A stretch of 64,000 bases of DNA from Meghimatium bilineatum. Lineage: Eukaryota > Mollusca > Gastropoda > Stylommatophora > Philomycidae. A model generated the notes under the pieces. That model ran no database searches and was not told where the DNA came from. It worked only from the letters and a program-made list of their open reading frames with translations. Shown piece after piece: positions 44,345 to 55,582 of the stretch. A program made the translations under genes and the position numbers. Positions within the stretch are counted from its first letter, which is position 1. Every line of letters starts with the position of its first letter. The stretch is from assembly GCA_034231615.1 (NCBI GenBank), contig CM067318.1, positions 38,163,382 to 38,227,381 on the forward strand, given 5' to 3'.

Positions 44345-44640
44345 CCATGACAATTACGCTCTCAGATGTGTGATAGGACAATTCCACTCTCAGATGTGTG
44401 ATAGGACAATTCCACTCTCAGATGTGTGATAGGACAACTCCACTCTCAGATGTGTGATAGGGCAATTCCACTCTCAGATGTGTGATAGGGCAATTCCACT
44501 CTCAGATGTGTGATAGGGCAATTCCACTCTCAGATGTGTGATAGGACAACTCGACTCTCAGCTGTGTGAATGATAACTCCACTCTCAAACGTGTGATAGG
44601 ACAACTTCACTCTCAGATGTGTGATAGGACAACTCCACTC
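44345..44640. repeat. 28-bp repeat, ~10 copies
   Basis: The unit is actctcagatgtgtgatagg + acaattcc. Confidence 0.93.
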
Positions 44641-45566
44641 TCAGTGTTATGTGATATACCAAGACATTTTCACTCTCAGTATAATGCGATATACCAAGAC
44701 AACTCCACTCTCAGTGTTATGCGATATACCAAGACAACTCCACTCTCAGTGTTAGGGCGATATACCAAGACAACTCCACTCTCAGTGTTATGTGATATAC
44801 CAAGACAACTCCACTCTCAGTGTTATGCGATATACCAAGACAACTCCACTCTCAGTGTTATGCGATATACCAAGACAACTCCACTCTCAGTGTTATGCGA
44901 TATACCAAGACAACTCCACTCTCAGCGTTATGCGATATACCAAGACAACTCCACTCTCAGCGTTATGCGATATACCAAGACAACTCCACTCTCAGTGTTA
45001 TGCGATAAAACAAGACAACTCCACTCTCTGTGTTATGCGATATACCAAGACAACTCCACTCTCTGTGTTATGCGATATACCAAGACAACTCCACTCTGTG
45101 TTATGCGATATACCAAGACAACTCCACTCTCTGTGTTATGCGATATACCAAGACCACTTCACTCTGTGTTACGCGATATACCAAGACAACTCCACTCTCT
45201 GTGTTATGCGATATACCAAGACAACTCCACTCTGTGTTATGCGATATACCAAGACAACTCCACTCTGTGTTATGCGATATACCAAGACAACTTCACTCTG
45301 TGTTACGCGATATACCAAGACAACTCCACTCTCTGTGTTATGCGATATACCAAGACAACTCCACTCTGTGTTATGCGATATACCAAGACAACTTCACTCT
45401 GTGTTATGCGATATACCAAGACAACTCCACTCTCTGTGTTATGCGATATACCAAGACAACTCCACTCTGTGTTATGTGATATACCAAGACAACTCCACTC
45501 TGTGTTATGTGATATACCAAGACAACTCCACTCTCTGTGTTATGCGATATACCAAGACAACTCCAC
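44640..45566. repeat. 33-35-bp minisatellite, ~27 copies
   Basis: The unit contains gttatgcgatataccaagac and aactccactctcagt. The left part has ctcagt or ctcagc endings (35 bp), the right part mixes ctctgt (35) and ctgt (33). Frames of up to 344 codons result from the repeat, which shares its actctcag start with the 28-bp array, suggesting one grew from the other. Confidence 0.95.
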
Positions 45567-45599
45567 CAATGTACATGTACATCAATGTATGCTTAAATA

Positions 45600-45755
45600 A
45601 TGATAAGAGTACCACGTATAGCACGTAATTCCGTAGCTTCATGCAATAATCCCTAGGGATCTCCAAAAAATACACTTTGTAATCAATGATACCTCTCGAA
45701 AGGAATTTGAACTCTCTTGAGTCAAACGGCTAAACCACTAATCCATGGAGATCCC
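45600..45755 (-). mobile_element. tRNA-derived SINE, minus copy
   Basis: The minus strand starts gggatctccatgg, with an A-box-like ttagtggtttagcc (45727-45740) and a B-box-like GTTCAAATTCC (45702-45712). After that come ttttttggagatccc and gaagctac.gaattacgtgct, as in the plus copy at 45892. The inverted pair is separated by about 136 bp. Confidence 0.8.
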
Positions 45756-45891
45756 ATATGCTGTTACTTTGTGAGCCGTCCCACACAGAGAGGGTTAAAT
45801 GTTATTATAAATATGAAGGGCTGTGAGGATTCCAGAAGAGAAAAGCCTCACTGGGTAATCGTAACATACCTTACTGAATAGTCATAACATT

Positions 45892-46127
45892 GGGGATCTC
45901 CCTGGCGTAGTGGTTAAGCTGTTCGTCTTGTGTTCAAGAGGTCACTGGTTCGAATCCGGCTCGTGTCGTCTTGTTTATAAGGTGGATTTTTTCGGAGATC
46001 CTGTGAATTATCACTTGAAGCTACAGAGTTACGTGCTATGAGTGGTACTCTCAGCAGGCGGGACGGAGTACATATGGGAAACCGAGTACAGTTAAGTCAA
46101 TCTTCTACGGCTTTTAAACTCTTTTTT
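45892..46127 (+). mobile_element. tRNA-derived SINE with 14-bp TSD
   Basis: Starts ggggatctccc. A box TGGCGTAGTGG lies at 45903-45913 and B box GGTTCGAATCC at 45947-45957, about 33 bases between them as in tRNA genes. The acceptor ends do not pair, so it is a SINE, not a tRNA. The body contains ggagatcctgtgaattatc and gaagctacagagttacgtgc; the end is T-rich. Flanks atagtcataacatt (45878-45891) and atagtcgtaacatt (46128-46141) are 13/14 identical, a target-site duplication. Confidence 0.9.
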
Positions 46128-46224
46128 ATAGTCGTAACATTTACTCTATACCTGTGCTTGGTAGTTGGTTCAGTGAACAACTGATGAGACTTTCACACCT
46201 GACAAATAGAGCTTATGGAGAATT

Positions 46225-46262
46225 CAATACATCACCTGTGCAGGTAATGATATAACACATGT
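46225..46262. repeat. 22-bp array, part left of LINE
   Basis: acctgtgcaggtaatgatat plus aacacatgta matches the units at 46612-46750. Confidence 0.65.
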
Positions 46263-46267
46263 ATATA

Positions 46268-46612
46268 TAATGAATGGCTTATTCGAAGAATGTTACGCAC
46301 TCCTTGGACAGCAAAGATTACTAATGAAGAAGGATGCATGTGAAAAGATGCATTATTGATAATATAAGAAAAAGACAGTCAACATTTATTGTGCACATAA
46401 TGAGAAGAGGGGCCATTGAGAATATAATTAGAACAGGAAAGATAGAAGGGGGAAAAAATCAAGGGGAAGACCCACAGAAAAGATATTGAACAGTTTGACT
46501 AAATGGGCTCGATTGACGACACCAACAGAGATGATGACATATATGAGAGATCGACGCACATGGACAAATATGATGGCCAACGCCATTTGTACGGCACTTG
46601 ATGATTATGTAA
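46268..46612 (+). pseudogene. LINE C-terminal fragment
   Basis: Pieces in different frames read WLIRRMLRTPWTAKITNEE, then SRGRPTEKILNSLTKWAR and DRRTWTNMMANA. This is the common tail of a LINE ORF2 ('RRMLRIPWT..TNEE', a basic RGR block, 'DR..W..M.A'). It ends at cacttgatgatt and then runs straight into a minisatellite. Only the C-terminus is present, with frame shifts. Confidence 0.78.
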
Positions 46613-46750
46613 TGAAATAACACCTGTTTTGGTAATGAAATAACACATGTACATGTAATTAAATAACACATGTACAGGTAAGGAAATAACACCTGTATAG
46701 ACAATGAAATAACACATTTACATGTAATGAAATAACACCTGTACGTGTAC
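46612..46750. repeat. 22-bp repeat, ~6 copies
   Basis: The unit is gtaatgaaataacacctgta + ca. The same units lie left of the LINE fragment at 46225. Confidence 0.9.
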
Positions 46751-47004
46751 ACGACCATTATTCAGTCCTGTCACGTTTCTCAGCGTTGCAGTAGTCTAGT
46801 GCCAAGTTGGGTATTAGATACATTGATTATCTTCGTTGCACACCGGGCATGTCCTTCCCTGTCGATATCTCCGCTTTAGCAAATCATTCAGGGTATACCG
46901 GCTAATGGTTTCGGTTCTAACTTGGCTCAGCATGAAATTTGTGTTAGGTCTCCTCGACAGACTACGCCTATCATTGCTCTCTGTTCGCGCATTCTGAATA
47001 ATGA

Positions 47005-47227
47005 CTCATGAAAATGAATCACTGTTCTCAGATCCTGCAACAGGTATGATAGATCTAGGCACACTCTTGACAGTCATTTATTTTTGAGTTTGGTACCCTC
47101 AAGCCTTTTGAACTTAATTCCAAACATTCATTTGTTTAAGATTTTGTTGGTATGGTCCTTGTTGCATTGCGTAAAATTTGTTTTGGGTAATTTTTTTTTC
47201 CTATCTGTTATCATATCACGAACCATT
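47005..47227 (+). mobile_element. PLE 3'-region fragment
   Basis: tcagatcctgcaacaggtat … gatagatctaggcac … gagtttggtaccctcaagcc follows the same course as the PLE at 33420-33530 (inverse) and 58795-58990. No motif or coding core is present. It is cut at 47228 by the LINE A copy. Confidence 0.7.
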
Positions 47228-47228
47228 T

Positions 47229-48110
47229 TTCACCAAGTCTATTTAACATCTACACAGAGAATATCTTTAAAAACATAGAAGAAATGTCAGGATTCAAGAT
47301 CAATGAGAAAATAATAAACAACATGAGATATGCAGATAACACTGTTCTTTTAGCAGAAAGTGAACATGAACTACAACGACTAATAGAACAAGTAAATAAA
47401 TCAAGTAATGAATATGGACTGGATATAAATATCCAAAAAACTAAAACTATGATAATCAGCAAAGACACAGAAGAACAAGAGCTAAGCGTAAACATACATG
47501 GAGAGAAACTACAACACGTAAAACAGTATCAATATCTTGGACACATAATCACAAATGATGGCAGATGTGAAACAGAAGTTAAAAGGAGAATAGGAATGGC
47601 TAAAAGTACCTTCAATGACATGAGGAAATTATTAATATCTAAACAAATTACAAACAAGTTAAAAATGAGAATTATAAAATGCTACATCTATTATATATTA
47701 ATGTATGGCTCAGAAACATGGACACTAAATAAAAAATTGGAAGATAGAATTGATGCCTTTGAGATGTGGGTATATAGAAGAATAGGGAGAATATTATGGA
47801 AATAGAAGAAAACAAATAAAGAGGTGCTAAAACACTGAATATGAAGAAAGAATTACTAAGAGAAATAAAGATCAAGCAAATAAAATATTTTGGACACATT
47901 AAAAAACATGACACCTTATTGAAGACCTTACTTGAGGGTAAAGTCAAAGGGAAGCGAGCAAGAGGTAGGCAGAGATACAAGTGACAGAGTAACATCACAC
48001 GATGGACAGGTTATAGTCTAGCAGAGTGCACCGCCAAGACAAGAGAAAGGGATGATGAAGGTCCGTTGCAGCCAACCTTCGTTGCGGAGACGTCACTTGA
48101 TGATGCGCAT
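47229..48110 (+). pseudogene. LINE A copy, RT core to 3' tail
   Basis: A 173-codon frame (47284-47805) reads MSGFKINEKIINNMRYADNT (the catalytic YADD has become YADN), LLAESEHELQRLIEQVNK, DINIQKTKTMI, KQYQYLGHIITNDGRCETEV, MYGSETWTLNKKLEDRIDAF and YRRIGRILWK, then a stop. The homology continues in other frames through GKVKGKRARGRQRYK and WTGYSLAECTAKTRE to ATFVAET.. and the gatgatg tail at 48095. The copy is 5'-truncated and joins PLE sequence. Its sequence is close to the inverse of 31289-32100. Confidence 0.9.
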
Positions 48111-48145
48111 ATTGCAATATTTCTGTCTTTGTTATTTAGCTCTTT

Positions 48146-48200
48146 TAAATATTTAATAATAATAATAATAATACATTTTATAATAGTAATTATTATTATA
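48146..48200. repeat. (AAT)n / (TTA)n-rich tract
   Basis: aataataataataat followed by taattattatta. Confidence 0.85.
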
Positions 48201-48545
48201 TTGAGGCGACAGAGATATGGTTTTATAGAAGATTGTTAAGAACACCATAGACAAAAAATGCGTAATGCAAATATCTTGAAAGAAGTTAATTAAAAAGAAA
48301 ACTGTTTGCTAGCATCAGAAAGAGACAGTCCATATTTGTTGGGTACATTATGAGAAGAAGAAAGATGAAACATTGTAACAACAGACAATTTGAAGAACAA
48401 GAGAGGTAGGGGAATACAAAAAGAGAAGATGCCTGACAACCTAGCATTGTAGCATGGGAGAACAGCTCGTATTGGAAATGATTGACAGCACATGAAATAG
48501 AAGGCTTAGAAAAGACATGATAACTAATGCCACAGGGCATGGGCC
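48200..48545 (+). pseudogene. LINE C-terminal fragment
   Basis: Pieces read EIWFYRRLLRTP, then SIRKRQSIFVGYIMRRRKMK, then RGRGIQKEKMPDNLALW in another frame, and near the end GKDMITNATGHGP-like sequence. This matches the LINE tail also seen at 46268 and 11240. It is frame-broken and bounded on both sides by AAT repeats. Confidence 0.78.
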
Positions 48546-48612
48546 ATAATAATAATTCATAATAATAATAATAGTAATAATAATAATATTTTGTAATAAT
48601 AAAAAATAATAT
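48540..48612. repeat. (AAT)n-rich tract
   Basis: aataataataatagtaataataataat with interruptions. Confidence 0.9.
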
Positions 48613-48614
48613 AT

Positions 48615-49370
48615 TATGTTCTGGTCGTGAATTTAATGCTGACAATACACTTCGTGTGGGATCGAACTGAAAGTGTTAAAGCTAGGTCGTACACATTCCG
48701 TCTATAGAATAACCCTAAGCTGATATCCAAAAACAACGACATTTATTTTGTCTGAATTGACTTCCTCCTTCTTCTTATTGGCTAACGGAATAAAGCATAA
48801 ACAATGTGACCAATGATAAGTTGCATTAGTTAAAGTAAGTAACGCTGTTTGGAATCATCGTGCAGGACTTTTCTCGAAGAAGGACTTGACCGCACGTTTT
48901 CTTCATGTCCAATCGATGCTAATTGTCTGTTTCCAGACTGAGTATTTACTGGAAATGTTACCAACTTTTGCGTTAAAATTCCGAGTTTAACATAATAACG
49001 ATAACAATTATTGAGTTAAGTAATAAGCTCTAGACTACAGTAAATTGATTTATTAACGGTACATAGATGAAATATTCATACAAAATTGATTAATTGTACC
49101 AAATAGCATTTGTTAGTCGTAGTCACACCAGACACGGAAGAATAATTTTGTGAGTAAACTCAACGGTTTTGGTGACAGGATAGCCTGAACTACGAAGTCC
49201 ATGAAATGTGTTTATCACATATTCTGATATAACCAAACTAGACTCAAGTTCGCGTCGAAGGGCGCGTTTTTCATCACCAGAAATTAACTCTTCCCCTAAA
49301 TAACCAAATATTTAGAGGTAGGCCAGGCATACTGTTTGCAAGGTGATGTAAAATTAGTTTGATAATTCTA
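48615..49370. other. Unique DNA, nothing recognised
   Basis: No arrays or conserved coding blocks. Confidence 0.4.
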
Positions 49371-49375
49371 TAGTT

Positions 49376-49497
49376 GAAGACTGCTGTGTCGGGCCATTAG
49401 TGTAAAAAATACGGGGACACATCGCATTTCCATTTTCTTGACTAATTCCTGCTAGAAATCAAGGACCATTGACCTGCTACAAGAGAGATCCAGTGTC
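49376..49497 (+). mobile_element. GAA-SINE, 5' two thirds
   Basis: gaagactgctgtgtcgggcc, ggacacatcgcatttcca, actaattcctgctagaaatc and gacctgctacaagagagatc follow the family consensus. Instead of the GAA tail, the sequence passes into tandem copies of its own ctgctacaagagagatccag segment. Confidence 0.8.
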
Positions 49498-49895
49498 ATA
49501 CTACTAGTATCCAGTGTCCTGCTACAAGAGAGATCCAGTGTCCTACTACTATAGAGATTCAGTGTCCTACTACAATAGAGATGTAGTGTCCTGTTATATG
49601 AGATATCTAGTGTCCTACCATAAGAGAGACTTAGTGTCCTACTACAAGAGAGATCTAGTGTCCTACTACAATTGTGTTCCAGTGTCCTGCTGCAAGAGAT
49701 ATCCAGGGTCCCGCTAAAAAGAGTTCTAGTGTCGTGCTAGAAAAGAGATCCAGTGGTCCTGCTAAAAGATTGCTCCAGTGTCCTGCTACAAGAGAGATCC
49801 AGTGTCCTGCTACAAGAGAGATCCAGTGTTCTGCTACAAGAGAGCCAGGTCCTGCTACAAGAGAGAACTAGTGTCCTGCTACAAGAGATCCAGTG
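49490..49895. repeat. ~24-bp minisatellite derived from GAA-SINE
   Basis: About 16 diverged units of cctgctacaagagagatcca + gtgt. The unit is a segment of the adjacent GAA-SINE (compare 41830-41855). Confidence 0.92.
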
Positions 49896-49899
49896 CGAG

Positions 49900-50590
49900 T
49901 TTTCTAGATCTAAGTTTTTTTGGAGAAAGGTTCGCCATGCTCCTGAAATAGTTTGTGAGCGTGTGTATTGATGCATCAATGCGCTATTGTCAGTTATTTG
50001 AGATTGAACCAGGACATCAGGTTGGAGAGATCAGCGATCGCCAACACAAGCCCCACCAGCGAATACATCATGACTAGCAGAATGACAAAATATAGGATTA
50101 GTGGAATATAAGATATTTATTAGGCTTAATGACAGAAAATGTAGCAGGAATATTGGAAGATCGATTAATGTAGTATTGTTAGTAAAACATAAAACATTCA
50201 AGATTAACAAAGATATAATACGCTCACGAATCACGTTCCTGGATTATTGGGCAGTTTCTTAGACAAATGTGGGCGGCAGACGTATAAGGTGTTTTTGGTT
50301 CGGCTAGAATGAATGCGTAAATTTATCAAACAGAATCATGCACGTTGATGGATTTATTCAAATTTCCTGACCTCTCATCAATATTAATACGCGAATTTCC
50401 AGGAAAATATGGAACTATTTATCAAGTCGGGGTCGCATATCTGACCTAGTTATAAGGCTGACCAGAGTTCTCTTGTTTCTATGGAGATGTGGCATGTTTG
50501 TATCCGGATGACGCAGACTATTATAAATAAGGAACACATTCTGAAAAACAAGATGTTTCCAGGCTGCTGAGCAGACTTAGACATTCATTC
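49900..50590. other. Unique DNA, nothing recognised
   Basis: No known motif on either strand. Confidence 0.35.
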
Positions 50591-50597
50591 ATAACTT

Positions 50598-50835
50598 CTC
50601 ATAACTCTTCTAATAACCACATCTCACTTGTCTTGAGCTTTGTTGTTTACTGTCCATGCTTCGTATCCATAAAAAAGTGACTCAATATAATATCCTAGCA
50701 CTCGAACTCACGAATATATCATATCACTAACTTACGTATATAATATCCTAGCACTCGAACTCACGAATACTTTGATATTACCTCCCTTACATAGGATATT
50801 TGTCATATTTTGAAATTCTGATGTATCCTGTGATA
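50598..50835 (-). pseudogene. LINE D remnant with internal duplication
   Basis: accacatctcacttgtcttg … tgtccatgcttcgtatccat … atcctagcactcgaactca corresponds to 5470-5600 and 11540-11700. The segment atatcctagcactcgaactc occurs twice (50690, 50743). No open frame remains. Confidence 0.65.
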
Positions 50836-50849
50836 TATTGTTCCTTATT

Positions 50850-51420
50850 TAGCTTGTGCTATCTTGCTCTTTATTTTTTGGTGCTATCCTGCTCTTTATT
50901 TAGCCTTTGTTATTATGCTCTTTATTTTGCATGTGCTATCTTGATCATCATTTGTCTTGTGCTATCTTGATCGCTATTTGTCTTGTGCTATCATGATAGT
51001 TATTTCTCTTATGCTATCCTCATAGTTATTTGTCTTGTGTTATCCTGCTTTTGTCTTGTGCTATCCTGCTTTTGTCTTGTATTATCCTGCTTTTGTCTTG
51101 TGCTATCCTGCTTTTGTCTTGTGCTATCCTGCTTTTGTCTTGTGCTATCCTGCTTTTGTCTTGTGCTATCCTGCTTTTGTCTTGTGTTATCCTGCTTTTG
51201 TCTTGTGCTATCCTGCTTTTGTCTTGTGTTATCCTGCTTTCTGTGTGCTATTCTGCTTTTGTCTTGTGCTATCCTGCACTTTATTTGTCTTGTGCTATCC
51301 TGCACTTTATTTGTCTTGTGCTATCCCGCTATTTATTAGTCTTGTGCTATCCTGCTATTTATTTCTCCTGTGATATCCCGCTATTTCATTGTCATGTGCT
51401 TTCATGTTCTTTATTTGTCT
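50850..51420. repeat. 21-bp minisatellite, ~26 copies
   Basis: The unit is gtgctatcctgcttttgtct + t. Units at both ends are longer and more diverged (tttatttgtcttgtgctat). Frames stay open on both strands because 21 = 3 x 7. Confidence 0.95.
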
Positions 51421-51427
51421 TCTGGGA

Positions 51428-51602
51428 GCAGATTTATGTGAACTGTTTTTGGATTTTAGAAGGCAATAAAGCAGATTTATGTGAACTGTTTTTGGATTTT
51501 AGAAGGCAATAAAGCAGATTTATGTGAACTATATATTTATTTTGGAAGACAAACAAAGCAGATTTATGTAAACTGTATTTGGATTTGGAAGGCAATAAAT
51601 CA
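51428..51602. repeat. 43-bp repeat, 4 copies
   Basis: gcagatttatgtgaactgtt + tttggattttagaaggcaataaa. Copies 1 and 2 are identical; 3 and 4 are diverged. Confidence 0.93.
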
Positions 51603-51604
51603 GG

Positions 51605-52340
51605 TTTGGCATCTGTCAGGATCACTATCCTTTATTTTCTCATTCAGGTGGAGAAACCCACGCCACTCTCCATTATGGTCTGTGCTAGACTATCTTGTTG
51701 TGTTATATGACAGAAATATTGTCATTTTCTGGAGAGAGCCTTGTTGTTTAGCTAGTTTTTTTTTACTTTCATTCCTCTAAAAATGTTCATATTTTTTATC
51801 TTTTCGTGTTAGTAATACCGTTTCCCAAATAGATTATTCATTACCACATTACTGTTACATGCGAAATCTCATGTATCTACATGGAATATAGTGGTGTTTA
51901 ATACTTCACACAAGATTTTTTGGTTCTGTATATATTTCACTATGGTGGTAATTACGCAGAAGAAGTTATTCTTAAATATTGCCTGCCTCGATGATATAAG
52001 CTTGTTCAACTGGACTAGTATATATGAGGAATGCTAAAATCCAGTTTATATGTAGGCAATCCTCATACGTGTGTTAGTACATACAGGAAGCGATCAGCAT
52101 AGACTTTTAACACAGTGCATCTATCACACTTCACAAGGTACACAAGATCTTCAATAATGTGAAGAGGCAAACCTTGATTCCCATTTCGGATAATTAGAAC
52201 ATAATTTGTGACAAATAATGAATCATGTTACAATATATTTTACCCAATGAACAAAACAGGAAAGTGCAGAAACATTATGCACAAACGCCGATACCAATTA
52301 TTCTAGAAATACTTCACAAAAGTGGTATTTCTAAGAACAC
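51605..52340. other. Unique AT-rich DNA
   Basis: No motif recognised. Confidence 0.35.
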
Positions 52341-52349
52341 ATTTTCAAA

Positions 52350-52470
52350 GTAATTGCATAAAAACTGTTAGGATACCATTTACTTCTCTGTACTGTACTT
52401 CATCATTTCCAAGTGCTGTCTCCGCATCGAGGTAATTGCATAGAAACTGTCCGGATACAATATACTGAAT
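52350..52470 (-). mobile_element. Very short LINE A 3'-end insertion with possible TSD
   Basis: tcatcatttccaagtgctgtctccgcatcgagg at 52400-52432 resembles the LINE A 3' end (31300-31330). It is flanked by near-identical taattgcataaaaactgtta (52352) and taattgcatagaaactgtcc (52433), then ggatac.at on both sides, as a long target-site duplication would be. Confidence 0.5.
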
Positions 52471-52574
52471 CATCACACCTATTTTCTGTATGGCTCGTGA
52501 ATCTTGCTTCTCCGTATATAATCTACGTTTCTTCGACGTTGTGTCCCTTAGAGAGATGTAGACAGATGTTTTAA

Positions 52575-53830
52575 CTCATTTAAAAATAAACATAGCCCCG
52601 AATTAGGAACAACTCCCAACTTCTGTTTAATCAACATAACCCAATTAGAACAACTCTCAACTTCTGTTTAATCAACATAACCCAATTAGAACAACTCTCA
52701 ACTTCTGTTTAATCAACATAACCCAATTAGAACAACTCTCAACTTCTGTTTAATCAACATAACCCAATTAGAACAACTCTCAACTTCTGTTTAATCAACA
52801 TAACCCAATTAGAACAACTCTAAACTTCTGTTTAATCAACATAACCCAATTAGAACAACTCTCAACTTCTGTTTAATCAACATAACCCAATTAGAACAAC
52901 TCTCAACTTCTGTTTAATCAACATAACCCAATTAGAACAACTCTCAACATCTGTTTAATCAACATAACCCAATTAGAACAACTCTCAACTTCTGTTTAAT
53001 CAACATAACCCAATTAGAACAACTCTCAACTTTTGTTTAATAAATATAACCCAGAGCTAGGAACAACTCTCAACTTCTGTTTAATCAACATAACCCAATT
53101 AGAACAACTCTCAACTTCTGTTTAATCAACATAACCCAATTAGAACAACTCTCAACTTCTGTTTAATCAACATAACCGAATTAGAACAACTCTCAACTTC
53201 TGTTTAATAAATATAACCCAGAGCTAGGAACAACTCTCAACTTCAGTTTAATCAACATAACCCAATTAGAACAACTCTCAACTTCTGTTTAATCAACATA
53301 ACCCAATTAGAACAACTCTCAACTTCTGTTTAATCAACATAACCCAATTAGAACAACTCTAAACTTCTGTTTAATCAACATAACCCAATTAGAACAACTC
53401 TCAACTTCTGTTTAATCAACATAACCCAATTAGAACAACTCTCAACTTCTGTTTAATCAACATAACCCAATTAGAACAACTCTCAACATCTGTTTAATCA
53501 ACATAACCCAATTAGAACAACTCTCAACTTCTGTTTAATCAACATAACCCAATTAGAACAACTCTCAACTTTTGTTTAATAAATATAACCCAGAGCTAGG
53601 AACAACTCTCAACTTCTGTTTAATCAACATAACCCAATTAGAACAACTCTCAACTTCTGTTTAATCAACATAACCCAATTAGAACAACTCTCAACTTCTG
53701 TTTAATCAACATAACCAAATTAGAACAACTCTCAACTTCCTGTTTAATCAACAGAACCCAATTAGAACAACTCTGAACTTTTGTTTAATAAATATAACCC
53801 AGAGCTAGGAACAACTCTAAGCTTCTGTTT
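52575..53830. repeat. 41-bp minisatellite, ~30 copies, with 539-bp higher-order copy
   Basis: The unit contains aacataacccaattagaaca and actctcaacttctgtttaatc. Variant units (ctctaaac, ctcaacatc, ttttgtttaataaatat) recur in the same order exactly 539 bases apart: 52820/53359, 52945/53484, 53031/53570. Confidence 0.95.
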
Positions 53831-54450
53831 AATTGTTAGTTCACATTACAAGTTTCTATCTTTATATGAAGTCACTCAAACTTGTTGTATTTACTGAGAT
53901 AACAACAACACTCTGACAAATGTGACATCACAACAATGATAATTTTCAATTATTGTTTAATTTCCTCTATCATTTCGTACTGGGTAAGCCTTACTAAAAA
54001 GGGAGAAACGTGTACAATTCCACCTCCGCACCTTAACTTACCTATCAAAACTATCACAACATGATTTAAGCCAGTTCCTAAAACTACCTCTGTAAAACTA
54101 CTGTAAGAGTTAGTCAACCGTCGACTGTCTCCTAATCAAGTATTATCGGAATACATTCTCTTTGACGTGATTTCCAGTAGCTCTTACACTCGATGCTGTT
54201 GATGTCGAGAAGTGAAGCTGTTGAGCAGTTTCAAAAAAGAGCATATCAACCGACTCTTATCTGACTGTCATACTCGCTACTTTTCTGTCTCTTCTCATCT
54301 TAGATCTCGGTCGATTTTGGCACACATCCTCACTAATAACTCTCTGATGCCATCACATGAGAAATGAGATTCCACTTTCCTACATTAAAGGGGGGGGGGG
54401 GGAGGAAGAGAGAGATACACCGGGAATATTGGAAAAATATCGCTATGTTA
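53831..54450. other. Unique DNA, nothing recognised
   Basis: Includes a G-run near 54390. No gene seen. Confidence 0.4.
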
Positions 54451-54454
54451 ACTG

Positions 54455-55025
54455 CAAAGATATTAGTATCGAATTATAGAGTATCCGTTTATTGCACATT
54501 GGTATCGAATTATAGAGTATCCGTTTATTGCACATTGGTATCGAATTATAGAGTATCCGTTTATTGCACATTGGTATCGAATTATAGAGTATCCGTTTAT
54601 TGCACATTGGTATCGAATTATAGAGTATCCGTTTATTGCACATTGGTATCGAATTATAGAGTATCCGTTTATTGCACATTGGTATCGAATTATAGAATAT
54701 CCGTTTATTGCACATTGGTATCGAATTATAGAGTATCCGTTTATTGCACATTGGTATCGAATTATAGAGTATCCGTTTATTGCACATTGGTATCGAATTA
54801 TAGAGTATCCGATTATGCACATTTGTATCAATTTATAGAATTTCCGATTATGCACATTTGTATCAAATTATAGTTTCCGTTTATGCACATTTGTATCAAT
54901 TTATAGAATTTCCGATTATGCACATTTGTATCACATTATAGTTTCCGTTTATGCACATTTGTATCAAATTATAGAGTTTCCGTTTATGCACATTTGTATC
55001 AAATTATAGAGTTTCCGTTTACGCG
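54455..55025. repeat. 36-bp minisatellite, ~15 copies
   Basis: The unit is ttggtatcgaattatagagt + atccgtttattgcaca. The first ten units are almost identical. After 54810 units shorten and change (tttgtatcaaattatag). Open frames of up to 169 codons arise on both strands because 36 is a multiple of 3. Confidence 0.96.
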
Positions 55026-55144
55026 TATTTTGTTTAGAAATCCTTTTTGTAGTATGAATAGTTTTTGAGATAAAGACATTTGAAATAGATAGATGGTCAG
55101 GGATTTTTAGGAAATATAGCAAATATGCTCAGCATATTTGAGAA

Positions 55145-55325
55145 AAACAGTGAACTATAACTGTACAGGATAATTGATGCTAAGAGAACTATAACTGTAC
55201 AGGATAATTGATGCTAAGAGAACTATAACTGTACAGGATAATTGATGCTAAGAGAACTATAACTGTACAGGATAATTGATGCTAAGAGAACTATAACTGT
55301 ACAGGATAATTGATGCTAAGAGACT
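55145..55325. repeat. 34-bp repeat, 5 copies
   Basis: actataactgtacaggataa + ttgatgctaagaga, nearly identical copies. Confidence 0.95.
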
Positions 55326-55494
55326 GTTAAAGGCCAAAAAAAGGTTACCGAGGTAAACCTTCAAACCACAGAATCAATTTTAATAAGCTCCAATTTGTTA
55401 GTTCTGACAATCATTTTCACAAGACACTAAATATTGTTCAATCAAATATTCAATCCGCACGTTTTCTCCAAGTTAGTTATCCAAAACAGTTAGT

Positions 55495-55582
55495 TCCTCT
55501 TCTTCTTCTTCTGCGTTTGTTCTCAAACTCCTGCAGCTTAGCAGGATGTAGTCTGGAGAACGGAATGCGTTGTGTCATAGTT
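55495..55582 (-). mobile_element. GAA-SINE, partial copy
   Basis: cttcttcttcttctgcgttt, gttctcaaactcctgcag and agcaggatgtagtctggaga match the inverse of the family, with the middle (tacaagag block) deleted. Confidence 0.7.

Noticed and set aside
44566-45600. 344-codon open frame as a protein gene
   Set aside because: It is entirely made of the 28- and 33-35-bp repeat; parallel frames are open too. No domain, no flanking coding sequence.
45892-45975. Functional tRNA gene
   Set aside because: A and B boxes are good, but acceptor arms do not pair and the unit continues into a SINE body with its own target duplication.
51009-51512. Four overlapping long frames on both strands
   Set aside because: All arise from the 21-bp array.
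54364-54873. 169-codon frame and its 125-130-codon opposites
   Set aside because: All arise from the 36-bp array.
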